Positions 44,301 to 56,561 of a stretch of DNA of 64,000 nucleotides are shown piece after piece. Both the position numbers and the translations under genes were made by a program. This stretch comes from Rhipidocladum racemiflorum (Eukaryota > Streptophyta > Magnoliopsida > Poales > Poaceae). Below the pieces are notes generated by a model. That model did no database searches. It saw only the letters and a list, made by a program, of their open reading frames with translations, and had not been told where the DNA came from. How positions within the stretch are numbered: the first letter of the stretch is position 1; each line of letters starts with the position of its first letter. The stretch is taken from positions 66,728,854 through 66,792,853 of the forward strand of contig CM070580.1 of the NCBI GenBank assembly GCA_036346355.1, given 5' to 3'.

Positions 44301-45721
44301 ATGGAGCGATGAGAGCAATCTAGAATGGCCTGTTGCCGTGTTAACCAATTCATGCCCAAAATGACATCCATCCCCAAAAGATCAAGGAGCAGCAGGTTGG
44401 TAAGGAACGGAACGCCTTGGATTAACACCGTGGCTTTTGGGACCATTTGATTAACAACCATCTTTGAACCAGGCGCTTCAATTAGGAAGGAGGTGTGGCT
44501 GCAAATCACTTTGATTTGATGCTGCCCAACGAAATCTTTGCTAATGAAGGAATGGGAAGCCCCCGAGTCAAAAAGCACCCTAGCAGCATGTCCCTCAATA
44601 CATAACGTACCAGTCAGCACAGTGGCATCCTCGGGAATCGCCTCAGCATCCACATAGTTGAATCGACCACAGTTCGGTGCAGGAAGTGGAGGTGGTGCAG
44701 CTGCGCCTTGAGGCCTTGGGGCGTTGGAGTTGAGGCCCCACCTTGGAAATGGGCAGTCGCGGATGAAGTGCCCCGCACGCCCGCAATTGTAGCATGGGCC
44801 CGGTCCAAAGCCTGTCACCACTCGCACTCCCGACTGTGGCTGGGGAGGACGAGGAGCAGCAACAGGAGGACGAGCCACTCCAGCTGGTAGGGAAGGCACA
44901 GGAACACGGGCCCTCGGCGGTGGAAGAGCAATCCGGGCCCGCTGTGAACTGCCACCACCTGAGTACTGAACCGCCCTCTTCCGCTTCTTCTCATCTTGAT
45001 GGCTTCTCATCTTGTGCTCCAAAGTAATCGCCCGACTCACCAAAGCATTGAAATCGGCGAAGTCACAGACTGAGAGCTTATCCTACATCTTCGCCGTCAG
45101 CCCATTCATAAAGCGATCCTGCTTCTTCTGATCGGTGTCGACTTCCTCCGGCGCATACTCAGCCAAGTAATTGAACTCTCGGGAATAGTCCATCACGGAC
45201 TTGCTCAACTGCTTGAGGGCAAGGAACTGCTGCTTCTTGATATCCATGAGTCCTTTCGGGATGTGGTACGCCCGGAAAGCCTCACGGAACTCTGCCCATG
45301 TCACCTGGTGGCCGGCAGGCTGCATCACCAAAAAGTTGGCCCACCGGGCCCCAGCTGGGCCCTGAAGCTGCTGCGCCGCGAAAGGAGCCTTTTGAAGGTC
45401 CTCACAGTTGATAAGAGCAAACTTCTACTCTATCGTGCGCAGCCAGTCTTCAGCCTCCAACGGATCACTGGCCCGGGAGAAAGTCGGCGGCTGGGTATGC
45501 AAGAAGTCCAGGTAGCCATTGGGTCGGCCTCGCCCATCTCCACGGCCAATTGGAGCAGTCTGATTCTGGACAAGCATCTCCAGAATCCTATTGGTGGTCT
45601 GCTAGTTCTGTTCTGACTGCGGTAGAACGTCCAAAAGGTTGAGCGGAGAAGGCGGATCGCTACCACTAGGCTGCGATCGCCCAGTGCCGTCATCACCTCC
45701 CAAATTTTCGCGGGTCCTCAT
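41309..45721 (-). pseudogene. gag-pol: B internal 1 gag-pol, one frame, five premature stops
   Basis: A single frame runs from ATG at 45721 (MRTR) to the stop at 41309. Order: gag capsid (LEAEDWLRTIE, YHIPKGLMDIKKQQFLALKQ), CCHC knuckle CYNCGRAGHFIRDC near 44752-44794, protease VLFDSGASHSFISKDF with intact site, and RT from RPYRMPPNELAELK with MSFGLTNAPAYF and FIDDILVYS near 43618-43640. RNase H YCDASGIGLGC and YTDHKSLKYIF, integrase HVALC-like finger, DRGSQF and HPQTDGQTERVNQ, and chromodomain LKFYKIQWSNHTEDEATLEP follow. Stops: TAG near 45601, TAG near 45426, TAG 45083-45085, TAG 44081-44083, TGA near 41640. Four residues (TSRF in A2) are missing after DRGSQF. RT to integrase (808 codons) is fully open. 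Confidence 0.9.
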
Positions 45722-46043
45722 TCTGTTGTCAACCAAAGTCAGACAACATGAGTTAGACCCACACGGAGGGAATAGACCTTAAACCCAACAAACTAAACCC
45801 AAGTCAGACTGTAGCACTCCGCACTGGAGTCCAACAAGTCTAACACACCCAAAACACAACTCATGATTCAAATGGCATGGCACATGCATGATATGATATG
45901 AGATGCACGATTCCAACGTATCCCACACTCAATATTTATACCCTAGGGCGGGATATAAGCACAATCTTCTATCTAATGCATTATGACAGTCCTAATCAAC
46001 TCCCTAAATGGTTGTCAAGTCTCGGGTTCGTCTTCATGCACCT
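45722..46043. other. Leader of B internal 1, no ORF
   Basis: About 320 bp between primer site and gag. No ORF0 equivalent is visible, unlike family A. Confidence 0.6.
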
Positions 46044-46056
46044 TGCTCTGATACCA
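46044..46056 (-). other. Primer binding site, B internal 1 (initiator Met tRNA)
   Basis: The minus strand reads TGGTATCAGAGCA, four bases inside the LTR. Confidence 0.9.
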
Positions 46057-46477
46057 GCGCTGTGAGGGAGCCGCCCAGATCGTCCTCGGGCTATTTGAGG
46101 GTTTAGTCGTCCTAATCGGATTTGGAGGCTAACAACGGATCGCCGAAAGCGCTCGCAGTGTTAGCACCCAAGCCCAACTGAGACAACATTAGAACCCATC
46201 GAATAACTCGACAACAACCCCGGTATTCCCCCGGTATGCGACCCAAAACTCGCCAGGATCCCCGCATACCGGTTTCACTATGATATCAACCCAATTTGCA
46301 TAAAGGGGGCAACGAACTCAGAACCCCACAATCAAGCACGCAACGCGGAAGCAAAACTAGCTAGACAACTACGGCACGAAGAAAAACCCCGACAACCACC
46401 GAACACGCAAGAACAAAGAGAAACGAGAGCAACACAGGTAAATTAAAGAGTTGCACGAAGGCAACCAAGAGTTCAGT

Positions 46478-46482
46478 GAAAC
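46478..46482. repeat. Target site duplication of insertion S, left copy (GAAAC)
   Basis: Matches 48105-48109; B LTR 1 and 3 have a single GAAAC here. Confidence 0.9.
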
Positions 46483-47136
46483 TGTAGGATCGAAGTATAC
46501 GAATATAGAAATCAGAGGGGGGTGAATGATTGTGCAGAAGCTAAAACCAAATTCTTGATCTATTAAAAGTTCACCCCAAAACAGAACCAAATAATTGCCT
46601 CATTTTCGACAAAAACAGAAAGACATAGGCTTGGTAAAATGAGAATTCCTGGAGATCCAACTGTTGTAACGATCTGAAATTTGGACACAAGAAACTAGAT
46701 TCCAATACGAATCAAACCCAAAAAGAATCAGCTTGATCGGACTTATGGATAAAAAGTTATGAGCTTCGCAAGCTTGCTGATCCAGAACTTGACGAGAATA
46801 GATCTAACGTAAACTTGAATGTTTTAACAGAACCGACAAAAGTTTAATCAACTAGACTTTGAGGAACTCTAAATCAATACCCTAGAAAGGTTTTTTTTTA
46901 ATGGATCAAATCAAGATGAAACTCAAGGATCAAAAACCAATCTAGATTTAGAGCAAGCATTGAAACAAGAACCAAGACAGAAAAACACTGTAGCAACGTG
47001 GTTACTGTAGCACGCAAGAATCTTGGAAGAATTGATCTTTATTTCTTTTGTCTAAAGTACTCTCATCAAAAGAGTACAAACCCTAAAACTTGCTCAAGGC
47101 TTGATGCGATTGATGCCCTTCAACAGGAGACACCCC

Positions 47137-47150
47137 TCCTATTTAAAGGA
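47137..47150 (-). promoter_or_regulatory. TATA-like box of insertion S
   Basis: CTTTAAATAGGAGG on the minus strand, downstream of the G-box repeats in that orientation. Confidence 0.45.
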
Positions 47151-47244
47151 CCAACCCACAAGGAGTTCTGAATACGATTCCTATTCTCTAGAAGGAATCT
47201 GTATCCAACACAACTCTACTTGGCCCAACCTGGCCGAATACAAC

Positions 47245-47373
47245 TCTTGCACGCGTATGGCAACCCTACCATACTCACGTGACTAACACTTTGCACGCAT
47301 ATGGCCACCTGCCATACTCACGTGACTAACACTTTGCACGCGAATGACCTCCTGCCATTCTCACGTGACTAAC
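47245..47373. repeat. Three 43-bp tandem repeats with G-box core
   Basis: TCACGTGACTAAC occurs at 47275-47287, 47318-47330 and 47361-47373, exactly 43 bp apart, each within a longer repeated unit. CACGTG is the bZIP/bHLH G-box. Confidence 0.8.
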
Positions 47374-47730
47374 CATTCTTCATGTGCACCATTCTCTTAG
47401 CCCGAACGTCCCGCATGACATCCTTGACCACCAAGACCTCAGTTCCTCCCTGAACCTAATCCTAAACCTCAGCTCCTCCATGAAACTAGTTCCGGTCCCG
47501 TCATCGACCACGTTCGTCTTCGAGCAATACCTGCACATGAACAAACCACAAAACAATTCCGAGCACAAGTCCACGACTTGACTCACATCAATCCATGCAA
47601 ATACTCACACGAGCATTGCATAAAGTCCACTTCAAAAGAAGCATCATGAAATTCTCACAAATTTCATAATCCCAAAAATGAATCAAACCAAATTCCAATT
47701 TTGCTTAAAACCCTAATCGAGCAAAAACGC

Positions 47731-47985
47731 ATTCACGACGGACAAGGAAATATGGTCCGGTGTACACATGAAAAAGTCACTCAAGAAGCCATTCACGACG
47801 GACCAACAAAATCGGTCCGGTGTACAAGTGAAAGTATCGGTTTCAAGAAGAAATCATTCCGGCGAAAACACGTTCACGACAGACTAAAAGAAATCAGTCC
47901 GTCGTACATGCGAAATCAATCCTCAAAAAGCCGTTCACGACTGACCAAAGAAATTGGTCCGACGTACATGCAAAACTTACTGGTT
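47731..47985. repeat. Four imperfect tandem repeats (about 60-80 bp) in insertion S
   Basis: Units start at about 47731, 47791, 47872 and 47933. Each has TTCACGAC, then GAC(C/A)AA, then GTCCG and GTACA. Short inverted parts (CGGAC / GTCCG) lie within each unit. Confidence 0.75.
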
Positions 47986-48104
47986 TGAGAGTTTGGTCCG
48001 GCACAAAAGATGACTTCACTGTTTGCTGTCAAATTGTCAGACACAAGCACAAACACATTTTGCAAATTCAATTCTAAGCCAATTTTTCAGCACATGATTT
48101 CACA

Positions 48105-48109
48105 GAAAC
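48105..48109. repeat. Target site duplication of insertion S, right copy (GAAAC)
   Basis: Pairs with 46478-46482. Confidence 0.9.
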
Positions 48110-50257
48110 ATAACACAGTTAAACCCACCTATACAACAAAATGAAACACCCAACTACTAAACTAAACAAAAATAAAACAACTCCGAAAGTGTTCTGCCTC
48201 TGAACACTTCCGGGCACGTGCGACGGCATAAAAGGCCTCCACTCGGTGCCCCACCCGGTCACCGATAGGCAGTAGGGGCAAAACTCACACCCCGCTGGAT
48301 CCTCACCTGCAAAATCACAAAAGCAGAAGCCTGAGTACGGAGGGTACTCGCAAGTCTTACCCGTGGTCCATATATGACCGACACAAACAATGGATATGCA
48401 TTTGGATGTAGCAAGGGAATAAGCTGAAGGTAAAATGCGAAAAAGCTTAACTTTGTTATTCATTTAATTACACTACTCAATTTCACAATTTATGGCGTTC
48501 TTAAACAAGCACCTATCACTACGGTGAATCTTTTAGAATTTACAATTCAATACAACAAATAGCATTTGAAACAAGTATCCTCGTCAGTATCCTTGTCCGC
48601 ATCAGCTAACCTCAAATTCAAGTTATTCTACGTTGAATGTGCGATGACCAAGCGTGCTCATATCCGAGAGCGCGGCAATTCGAATCGCTTAATTAACCCT
48701 GCAGGGAAGCATTGACCGCACGACATGTGCCACGAAGGAACCTCATGTCAACCACCTCCCACCCATACCCATTCGTTGGGGCATCTTCATGCAGTCCGGA
48801 AACCTAGCACCCCTCGAGCAGCCCCAAGCCCGGCTTGGCGCTCGAGAGACGGCCTAAGCCCGCCCTCAACCACGTCCAACCGCATGAGGTCATGGCCCAT
48901 CGAACGGCATGCGATGAAAGAGCGGCTTACCGTACCATAATCGGGCATGCGATCAACCAGTTCGTGCTCGATCAAAGGGCAAACAACGAATCGGTCCTCA
49001 ACTGACACATGCGAAACTACCTCACTTGGGTCTCCACACCCAAGTGATCCAACCCTCTCGCCCGGTCTCATTACATTTTTTTCCATTTCCACTCACAACC
49101 ATAATTAAGGTAATTCGAGTACTGTGACTTGAAATAACCGCAAGCGGTGAAACCATCCACCACTTGGCCCGTACCTGACATCTAAGCAAGACTAAGCATG
49201 GACACATTATACTACCCTTATACTAGCTCCAAAGGAGATGGTCAACAAATAACAAGGATGGTACATGCAGCAATTAGGATCTAGCCTATCCCAAATAAAA
49301 TTCCTAATGCAACACTTAATCACCCAAATAAGCATTCCAATTCTCAAAAATACTGTTACATAAGGTTCAAGATGCTTAGGTGCTTGCCTTGTACTTCTGC
49401 TTGTGGATCAACGACAAGTTGTTCGTCGGCAATCCCTTCAACCACGGTCACGTCAGTCACCGCGGTCTCGTTCTCTACACGAGTACAATGCATAATGAGA
49501 TGCATGCAATGTGGAAGAAACAATTATAATGCAAGTATAATGCAAATTCCCCACTGAACAGACCAGGTGAACCCGGACAGTCCGGGTTTAATATCCGGAC
49601 AGTCCGGCTAACCCGGACATTCCGGACCATATGGCCGGACACTCCGAATTGCCCAGGACTTGGAAGATGACGCGCAATACGGAGGTGCTCCCAAGTCTTG
49701 CGGCACCGTGGGGGGCCGATCTACTACTTTCCTACTCGCGGCCGAGCCAGAGAAACTCTAAGCTAACCCAAATCACGACGAAATGAGGCACACATGGGTA
49801 GCTCACAGCGCAAACTCAATCCAACGCCTAGAACGACACCATCCAATCCCCATCTACAACCCTAACACCCAACATTGCTTAAACCACCCAAAAACCAACC
49901 ACCCACCAAGAACACTAACTACCCCCAAAATTCACCCCCAACCCCAAATCTACAAACCTAACTCCACAACCACCCCCATGGAAACCCTAGAACCCAAGAA
50001 CCCACCAATCAAGCTCCAAGGAGGTCTCACCTTCAAGGAGGGCGAAGGAGAGGAAAGGGAAGCCGGGTAGAGGGAAGGGGACGCCGGCTTGGGGAAGAGC
50101 TTGAGGTCACCGGGGTGGAGGAGACGCCGGGGAGGAGCACGGGAGGACGCCGGCAGGTGGGGAGTCACCGGAGACGAGGTTGGAGGCAGAGGAGAGACGC
50201 ACAGGCAGTGGGGAGCAATGGGTGGAGGAAGAAATGAGTGAGGAGCCACGAAATGAA

Positions 50258-50267
50258 ATCTTATACC
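50258..50267 (-). promoter_or_regulatory. TATA-like box, B LTR 2
   Basis: GGTATAAGAT on the minus strand. Confidence 0.6.
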
Positions 50268-50511
50268 TAATTCCTGCAAGGTCCGGATACTCCGGACGTT
50301 CAACCCGGAGACTCCGGGTTGGGGTCTTCGGTCAGATTAACTCGGACACTCCGGACAAATTGTCCGGACACTCCGGGTTACGGTGTTCGGGCGAGCTAAT
50401 CTGGATACTCCGGATATTTAATCCGGACATTTTGGGTTATATCCGGACATTCTGGATGTTTAATCCGGACACTCCGGATGTCCCAAAATTTCTGAAATTT
50501 GGGCCTTGACA

Positions 50512-50529
50512 AACCCTCCTCCCTTAAAG
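50512..50529 (-). other. Polypurine tract of B internal 2
   Basis: The minus strand reads TTTAAGGGAGGAGGGTT directly before LTR 2, followed outward by the hairpin at 50530-50548. Confidence 0.82.
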
Positions 50530-50548
50530 GAATCTCGCCCCGAGATTC
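50530..50548 (-). other. Perfect 8-bp hairpin next to the purine tract, B internal 2
   Basis: GAATCTCG / CGAGATTC with a three-base loop. Confidence 0.7.
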
Positions 50549-50643
50549 AGAACAACGCATAGGCAGAACAGAACACAGATAGACAGTACAGCCACATATG
50601 GGTTGACATGTTTGGGGCTGCGAAAAGTTTGCACCTTAGTGAC

Positions 50644-53600
50644 TTACATGGTAAGGAAGAACTCGGGGTACTCAGTCTTTAGACGATCTTCGGGCTCCCA
50701 AGTAGCTTCGTCTTCAGTGTGATTACTCCACTGAATTTTGTAGAACTTGAGAGTACGTCGACAGGTCTTGCGTTCAGCTTCTCCCAAAACCCGAATAGGA
50801 AGCTCTCGATAGGACAGATCAGGGTCAGGCTGGACTTCGAGTTCATCTACCTCCGGTGATTCGAAAGGAGTACGGAGGCACTTCTTTAACTGAGATACAT
50901 GGAAGACGTTGTGGACCATTGCCAGAGAGGGAGGAAGCTCCAGCTGATATGCTACCTGACCTCGCTTTTCAAGGATTCAAAAGGGTCCTATGTAACAAGG
51001 CGCCAATTTTCCCTTGATTCCAAAACGACGGGTGCCCCGGAGGGGAGATACCTTCAGGTAGACGTGATCACCAACGTCGAAGGAGAGAAGTCTCCTACGG
51101 CGTTCAGCATAGCTCTTCTGTCGGGATCGCGCTACCCTCAGATACTCCTGAATGGTCTTCACCTTTTCTTCTGCCGACTTGACCACATCCGGTCCAAAGA
51201 ATGGTCGTTCCCCACTCTCGAACCAGTTCAGGGGTGTCCGACAGCTGCGACCATAGAGTGCTTCGAAAGGAGACATCTTGATGCTGGCCTGGTAGCTGTT
51301 ATTGTAAGCAAACTCAGCAAATGGAAGACACTCATCCCACTTCTTCCCATACGACAGAACACAAGCCCTCAACATGTCCTTAGTGATTGTCTTGGGTTGC
51401 TCCCACTTGAGGACATCCTGTACTTTTCTTGGGTCAACATCGACACCTCGTTCAGAGAGAACATGTCCCAAGAAAAACACCTCCTTCAGCCAAAACTCGC
51501 ACTTGCTGAATTTAGCATAGAGGCGATGTTCTCGAAGTCTCCCGAGAACAACGTGGAGATGCTTGGCATGCTCTTCTTCATTCGCTGAGTAGACGAGGAT
51601 GTCATCGATAAAGATGACCACAAAAGAATCTAACTCCCCCATGAAGATAGAGTTCATGAGGTACATGAAGTACGCCGGTGCATTCGTCAGACCGAACGAC
51701 ATGACGGTGTACTCATATAGGCCATATCGGGTGAAGAAAGCTGTCTTCGGAACATCCCCGGCCCGAATCTTGATCTGATGGTACCCGAGCCTCAAATCAA
51801 TCTTGGAGAACACCCGTGCACCAGCAAGCTGATCAAACAGTATATCAATCCGAGGCAGAGGGTACTTGTTCTTGATAGTGACGGCGTTTAGCGGTCGATA
51901 ATAGACACAGAGTCGAAGGGAACCGTCCTTCTTGGTCACAAAAAGAGCTGAGCAGTCCCAGGGTGAGGAGCTCGGACAGATGAACCCCTTGTCCTTCAGT
52001 TCCTTCAACTGAGTCTTCAGTTCGGCCAATTCATTAGGTGGCATTCTATACGGCCGCTTGGAGACAAGGGCAGTCCCAGGTTGAAGTTCCACCACGAATT
52101 CAATATCCCGATCGGGTGGCATCCCTGGCAGTTCCACTGGGAACACATCCGGGTACTCCGACACCACGGGAATGGACTCTAACTCCCCAACCTCTACGCC
52201 ATTCAGGGAATACAGAGTGGTCCCGCCATTATCGAGAAGTAGAGTTAGCACGCTGCCCTTCGGTCCCTTGAGCGAGATGGAGCGATGAGAGCAATCTAGA
52301 ATGGCCTGCTGTCGTGTTAACCAATTCATGCCCAAAATGACATCCATCCCCCGAAGATCAAGGAGCAGCAGGTTGGTAAGGAACGGAACTCCTTGGATTA
52401 ACACCGTGGCTTTTGGGACCGTTTGATTAACAACCATCTTTGAACCAGGCGCTTCAATTAGGAAGGAGGTGTGGCTGCAACTCACTTTGATTTGATGCTG
52501 CCCAACGAAATCTTTGCTAATGAAGGAATGGGAAGCCCCCGAGTCAAAAAGCACCCTAGCAGCATGTCCCTCAATACATAACGTACCAGTCAGCACAGTG
52601 GCATCCTCGGGAATCGCCTCAGCATCTACATGGTTGACGCGGCCACAGTTCGGTGCAGGAAGTGGAGGTGGTGCAGCTGCGCCTTGAGGCCTTGGGGCGT
52701 TGGAGTTGAGGCCCCGCCTTGGAAATGGGCAGTCGCGGATGAAGTGCCCCGCACGCCCGCAATTGTAGCATGGGCCCGGTCTAGATCCTGTCACCACTCG
52801 CACTCCCGACTGTGGCTGGGGAGGACGAGGAGCAGCAACAGGAGGATGAGCCAATCCAGCTGGTAGCGAAGGCATAGGAACAGGGGCCCTCGGCTGTGGA
52901 AGAGCATCCGTGCCCGCTGTGAACTGCCACCAGCTGAGTATTGAACCACCCTCTTCCGCTTCTTCTCATCTTGATGGCTTCTCATCTTGTGCTCCATAGT
53001 AATCGCCCGACTCACCAAAGCATTGAAGTCGGCGAAGTCACAGACTGAGAGCTTATCCTGCATCTTCGCCGTCGGCCCATTCATAAAGCGATCCTGCTTC
53101 TTCTGATCGGTGTCGACTTCCTCTGGCGCATACTGAGCCAAGTAATTGAACTCTCGGGAATAGTCCATCACGGACTTGCTCAACTGCTTGAGGGCAAGGA
53201 ACTGCTGCTTCTTGATATCCATGAGTCCTTTCGGGATATGGTACGCCCGGAAAGCCTCACGGAACTCTGCCCATGTCACCTGGTGATCGGCAGGCAGCAT
53301 CACCAAAAAGTTGGCTCACCAGGCCCCAGCTGGGCCCTGAAGCTACTGCGCCGCGAAAGGAGCCTTCTGAAGGTCCTCACAGTGGATAAGAGCAAACTTC
53401 TGCTCTATCGTGTGCAGCCAGTCATCGGCCTCCAACGGATCACTGGACCGGGAGAAAGTCGGCGGCTGGGTATGCAAGAAGTCCAGGTAGCCATTGGGTC
53501 GGCCTTGCCCATCTCCACGGCCAACTGGAGCAGTCTGATTCTGGACCAGCATCTCCAGAATCCTATTGGTGGTCTGCTAGTTCTGTTCTGACCGCAGTAG

Positions 53601-53696
53601 AATGTCCAAAAGATTGGGCGGAGGAGGCGGATCGCTACTGCTAGGCTGCGATCGCCCAGCGCCGTCATCTCCTCCCAAATTTCTGCGGGTCCTCAT
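50644..53696 (-). pseudogene. gag-pol: B internal 2 gag-pol with 453-codon in-frame deletion
   Basis: ATG at 53696. It shares two stops with copy 1 (TAG near 53576 and TGA near 50976) but has its own TAG at 53343 and a one-base frameshift near 52905. From 52875 to 50977 it is open for 632 codons: knuckle CYNCGRAGHFIRDC, VLFDSGASHSFISKDF, FIDDILVYS. It then jumps from QDVLKWEQPKTIT to KDMLRACVLSYGKKWDE. Compared with copy 1 this removes the equivalent of 42046-43404 (1359 bp): RT thumb, RNase H, the integrase finger and the catalytic core. The chromodomain (LKFYKIQWSNHTEDEATWEP) follows at 50644-50919. Confidence 0.9.
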
Positions 53697-54014
53697 TCTG
53701 TCGTCAACCAAAGTCACACAACATGAGTTAGACCCACATGGAGGTAATAGACCTTAAATCCAACAAACTAAACCCAAGTCAGACTGTAGCACTCCGCACT
53801 GGAGTCCAACTAGTCTAACACACCCAAAACACAACTCATGATTCAAATGGCATGGCACATGCATGATATGCTATGAGATGCACGATCCCAACGTATCCCA
53901 CACTATTTATACCCTAGGGCGGGATATAAGCACAATCGTCTATCTAATGCATTCTGACAGTCCTAATCAACTCCCTAAATGGTTGTCAAGTCTCGGGTTC
54001 GTCTTCATGCACCT

Positions 54015-54027
54015 TGCTCTGATACCA
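54015..54027 (-). other. Primer binding site, B internal 2 (initiator Met tRNA)
   Basis: TGGTATCAGAGCA on the minus strand, four bases inside LTR 3. Confidence 0.9.
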
Positions 54028-55897
54028 GCGCTGTGAGGGAGCCGCCCAGATCGTCCTCGAGCTATTTGAGGGTTTAGTCGTCCTAATCGGATTTGGAGGC
54101 TAACAACGGATCGCCGAAAGCGCTTGCAGTGTTAGCACCCAAGCCCAACTGAGACAACATTAGAACCCATCGAATAACTTGACAACAACCCCGATATTCC
54201 CCCGGTATGCGACCCAAAACTCGCCCAGGATCCCTGCATACCGGTTTCACTATGATATCAACCCAATTTGCATAATGGGGGCAACGAACTTGGAACCCCA
54301 CAATCAAGCACGCAACGCGGAAGCAAAACTAGCCAAACAACTACGGCACGAAGAAAAACCCCGACAACCACCGAACACGCAAGAACAAACAGAAACGAGA
54401 GCAACACAGGTAAATTAAAGAGTTGCACGAAGGCAACCAAGAGTTCAGTGAAACATAACACAGTTAAACCCACCTATACAACAAAATGAAACACCCGACT
54501 ACTAAACTAAACAAAAAGAAAACAACTCCGAAAGTGTTCTGCCTCTGAACACTTCCGGGTGCGTGCGACGGCATACAAGCCCTCCACTCGGTGCCCCGCC
54601 CGGTCACCGATAGATAGTAGGGGCAAAACTCACACCCCGCTGGATCCTCACCTGCAAAACCACAAAAGCAGAAGCCTGAGTACGGAGGGTACTCGCAAGT
54701 CTTACCCGTGGTCCATATATGACCGACACAAACAATGGATATGCATTTGGATGTAGCAAGGGAATAAGCTGAAGGTAAAAGTGCGAAAAAGCTTTACTTT
54801 GTTATTCATTTAATTACACTACTCAATTTCACAATTTATGGCGTTCTTAAACAAGCACCTATCACTACGGTGAATCTTTTAGAATTTACAATTCAATACA
54901 ACAAATAGCATTTGAAACAAGTATCCTCGTCAGTATCCTTGTCCGCATCAGCTAACCTCAAATTCAAGTTATTCTACGTTGAATGTGCGATGACCAAGCG
55001 TGCTCATATCCGAGAGCGCGGCAATTCGAATCGCTTAATTAACCCTGCAGGGAAGCATTGACCGCACGACATGTGCCACGAAGGAACCTCATGTCAACCC
55101 CCTCCCACCCATACCCATTCGTTGGGGCATCTTCATGCAGTCCGGAAACCTAGCACCCCCTCGAGCGGCCCCAAGCCCGGCTTGGCGCTCGAGAGCCGGC
55201 TAAGCCCTGCCATCAACCACGTCCAACCGCATCAGGTCATGGCCCATCGAACGGCATGCGATGAAAGAGCGGCTTACCGTACCATAATCAGGCATGCGAT
55301 CTACCGGTTTGTGCTCGATCGAAGGGCAAACAACAGATCGGTCCTCAACTGACACATGCGAGACTACCTCACTTGGGTCTCCACACCCAAGTGATCCAAC
55401 CCTCTCGCCCAGTCTCATTTCGTTTTTTTCCATTTCCACTCACAACCATAATTAAGGTAATTCGAGTACTATGACTTGAAATAACCGCAAACGGTGAAAC
55501 CATCCACCACTTGGCCCGTACCCGACATCTAAGCAAGACTAAGCATGGACACATTATACTACCCTTATACTAGCTCCAAAGGAGATGTTCAACAAATAAC
55601 AAGGATGGTACATGCAGTAATTAGGATCTAGCCTATCCCACATTCAATTCCTAATGGAACACTTAATCACCCAAATAAGCATTTCAATTCTCGAAAATAC
55701 TGTTACATAAGGTTCAAGATGCTTAGGTGCTTGCCTTGTACTTCTGCTTGTGGATTAACGACAAGTTGTTCGTCGGCAATCCCTTCAACCACGATCACGT
55801 CAGTCACCGCGGTCTCGTTCTCTACACGAGTACAATGTATAATGAGATGCATGCAATGCGGAAGAAATAATTATAATGCAAGTATAATGCAAATTCC

Positions 55898-55902
55898 CCA
55901 CC
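55898..55902. repeat. Target site duplication of T, left copy (CCACC)
   Basis: Matches CCACC at 62654-62658. Confidence 0.92.
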
Positions 55903-56513
55903 TGTGGGATGTCAAAGACGGGGGTCCCGCAAGAGGAGCCTATACCCGGCTGGGCCGATGGCAGCGCAATAAGCCCAGGGCCTAGGAGTACTACGAAGAG
56001 CCCATCGCCGTGGCCTGACTTCTTCCCCAAGGCAGCTGGTTGTCCTCTCGGCGAAGCTTCGTCCCGCGTCCGGAAAACCCCGTCAAAAGCAAAGCCTGCG
56101 ACCTGGCGCCGGCAGAGCCTGCAGGCACCTGTACCTGGCGGATTGGCAGGCGTGGGTCGGGAAAGGAACGACCACATACCCTGGACGTAGTGGGGCTCAG
56201 CCGATAGAGACAAATCACATACTCATGAAGCCACCTTGTTCAGGGCCAGGTGGCGCCCATTTTGTAATGTACCCTTCCCCCAGTATATAAGGAGGAGGGG
56301 ACAACCCTAAAAGGGAGGGGAGAAAAAACAGAAGAGAAAGGGAGACCTCACCCAGATATCCAAGAACACAGGACTAGGGTATTATCTCCTCCGCGAGAGC
56401 CCGAACCTGTCTAAAAAAGATTGCCCTCGCATCCTGTGTTACCATCTTGCTCTGATCTCGCACGAATCCCCTAGAATCACAAATCTCATTGCCGGCGAAA
56501 CCGATCGTCGACA
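55903..56513 (+). repeat. T 5' LTR
   Basis: TGTGGGATGTC...GATCGTCGACA, 611 bp, with a TATA box at 56284-56292. Confidence 0.92.
56284..56292 (+). promoter_or_regulatory. TATA box of T LTR
   Basis: TATATAAGG followed by a purine-rich stretch; canonical plant TATA form. Confidence 0.7.
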
Positions 56514-56515
56514 GT

Positions 56516-56533
56516 TGGCGCGCCAGGTAGGGG
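56516..56533 (+). other. T primer binding site
   Basis: TGGCGCGCCAGGTAGGGG two bases inside the LTR. This differs from the Met-tRNA site of families A and B and is the form common in grass Tat-like elements. I do not assign the tRNA with certainty. Confidence 0.7.
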
Positions 56534-56561
56534 CCTCGTGTCAAGATCCCCATTGAGCTTG

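Larger units (their letters stand above)
46483..48104 (-). mobile_element. Insertion S: probable solo LTR, superfamily unassigned
   Basis: 1622 bp, TGTAGGATCG...TTTCACA on the plus strand, flanked by GAAAC. TG...CA ends and a 5-bp duplication fit a solo LTR. Minus orientation is suggested by three 43-bp G-box repeats, then a CTTTAAATAGGAGGGG TATA region near 47137-47150, then a leader with TAGGGTTTG on that strand. ATTCACCCCCCTCTG near the end of the minus strand recalls the 3' end of several plant copia LTRs, but that is recollection. No internal or coding part is present. Confidence 0.7.
46061..50511 (-). repeat. B LTR 2 (middle LTR, shared by both internal regions)
   Basis: 2824 bp after removing the insertion 46483-48104 and its duplication. 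It serves as 5' LTR for internal 1 and 3' LTR for internal 2. It contains a TATA-like box (50258-50267) and the CCGGA arrays, with a few units mutated. Confidence 0.92.

Noticed and set aside
47245..47985. CRISPR-like reading of the spaced repeats in insertion S
   Set aside because: Units are imperfect tandem repeats without distinct spacers or cas genes, in a plant LTR.
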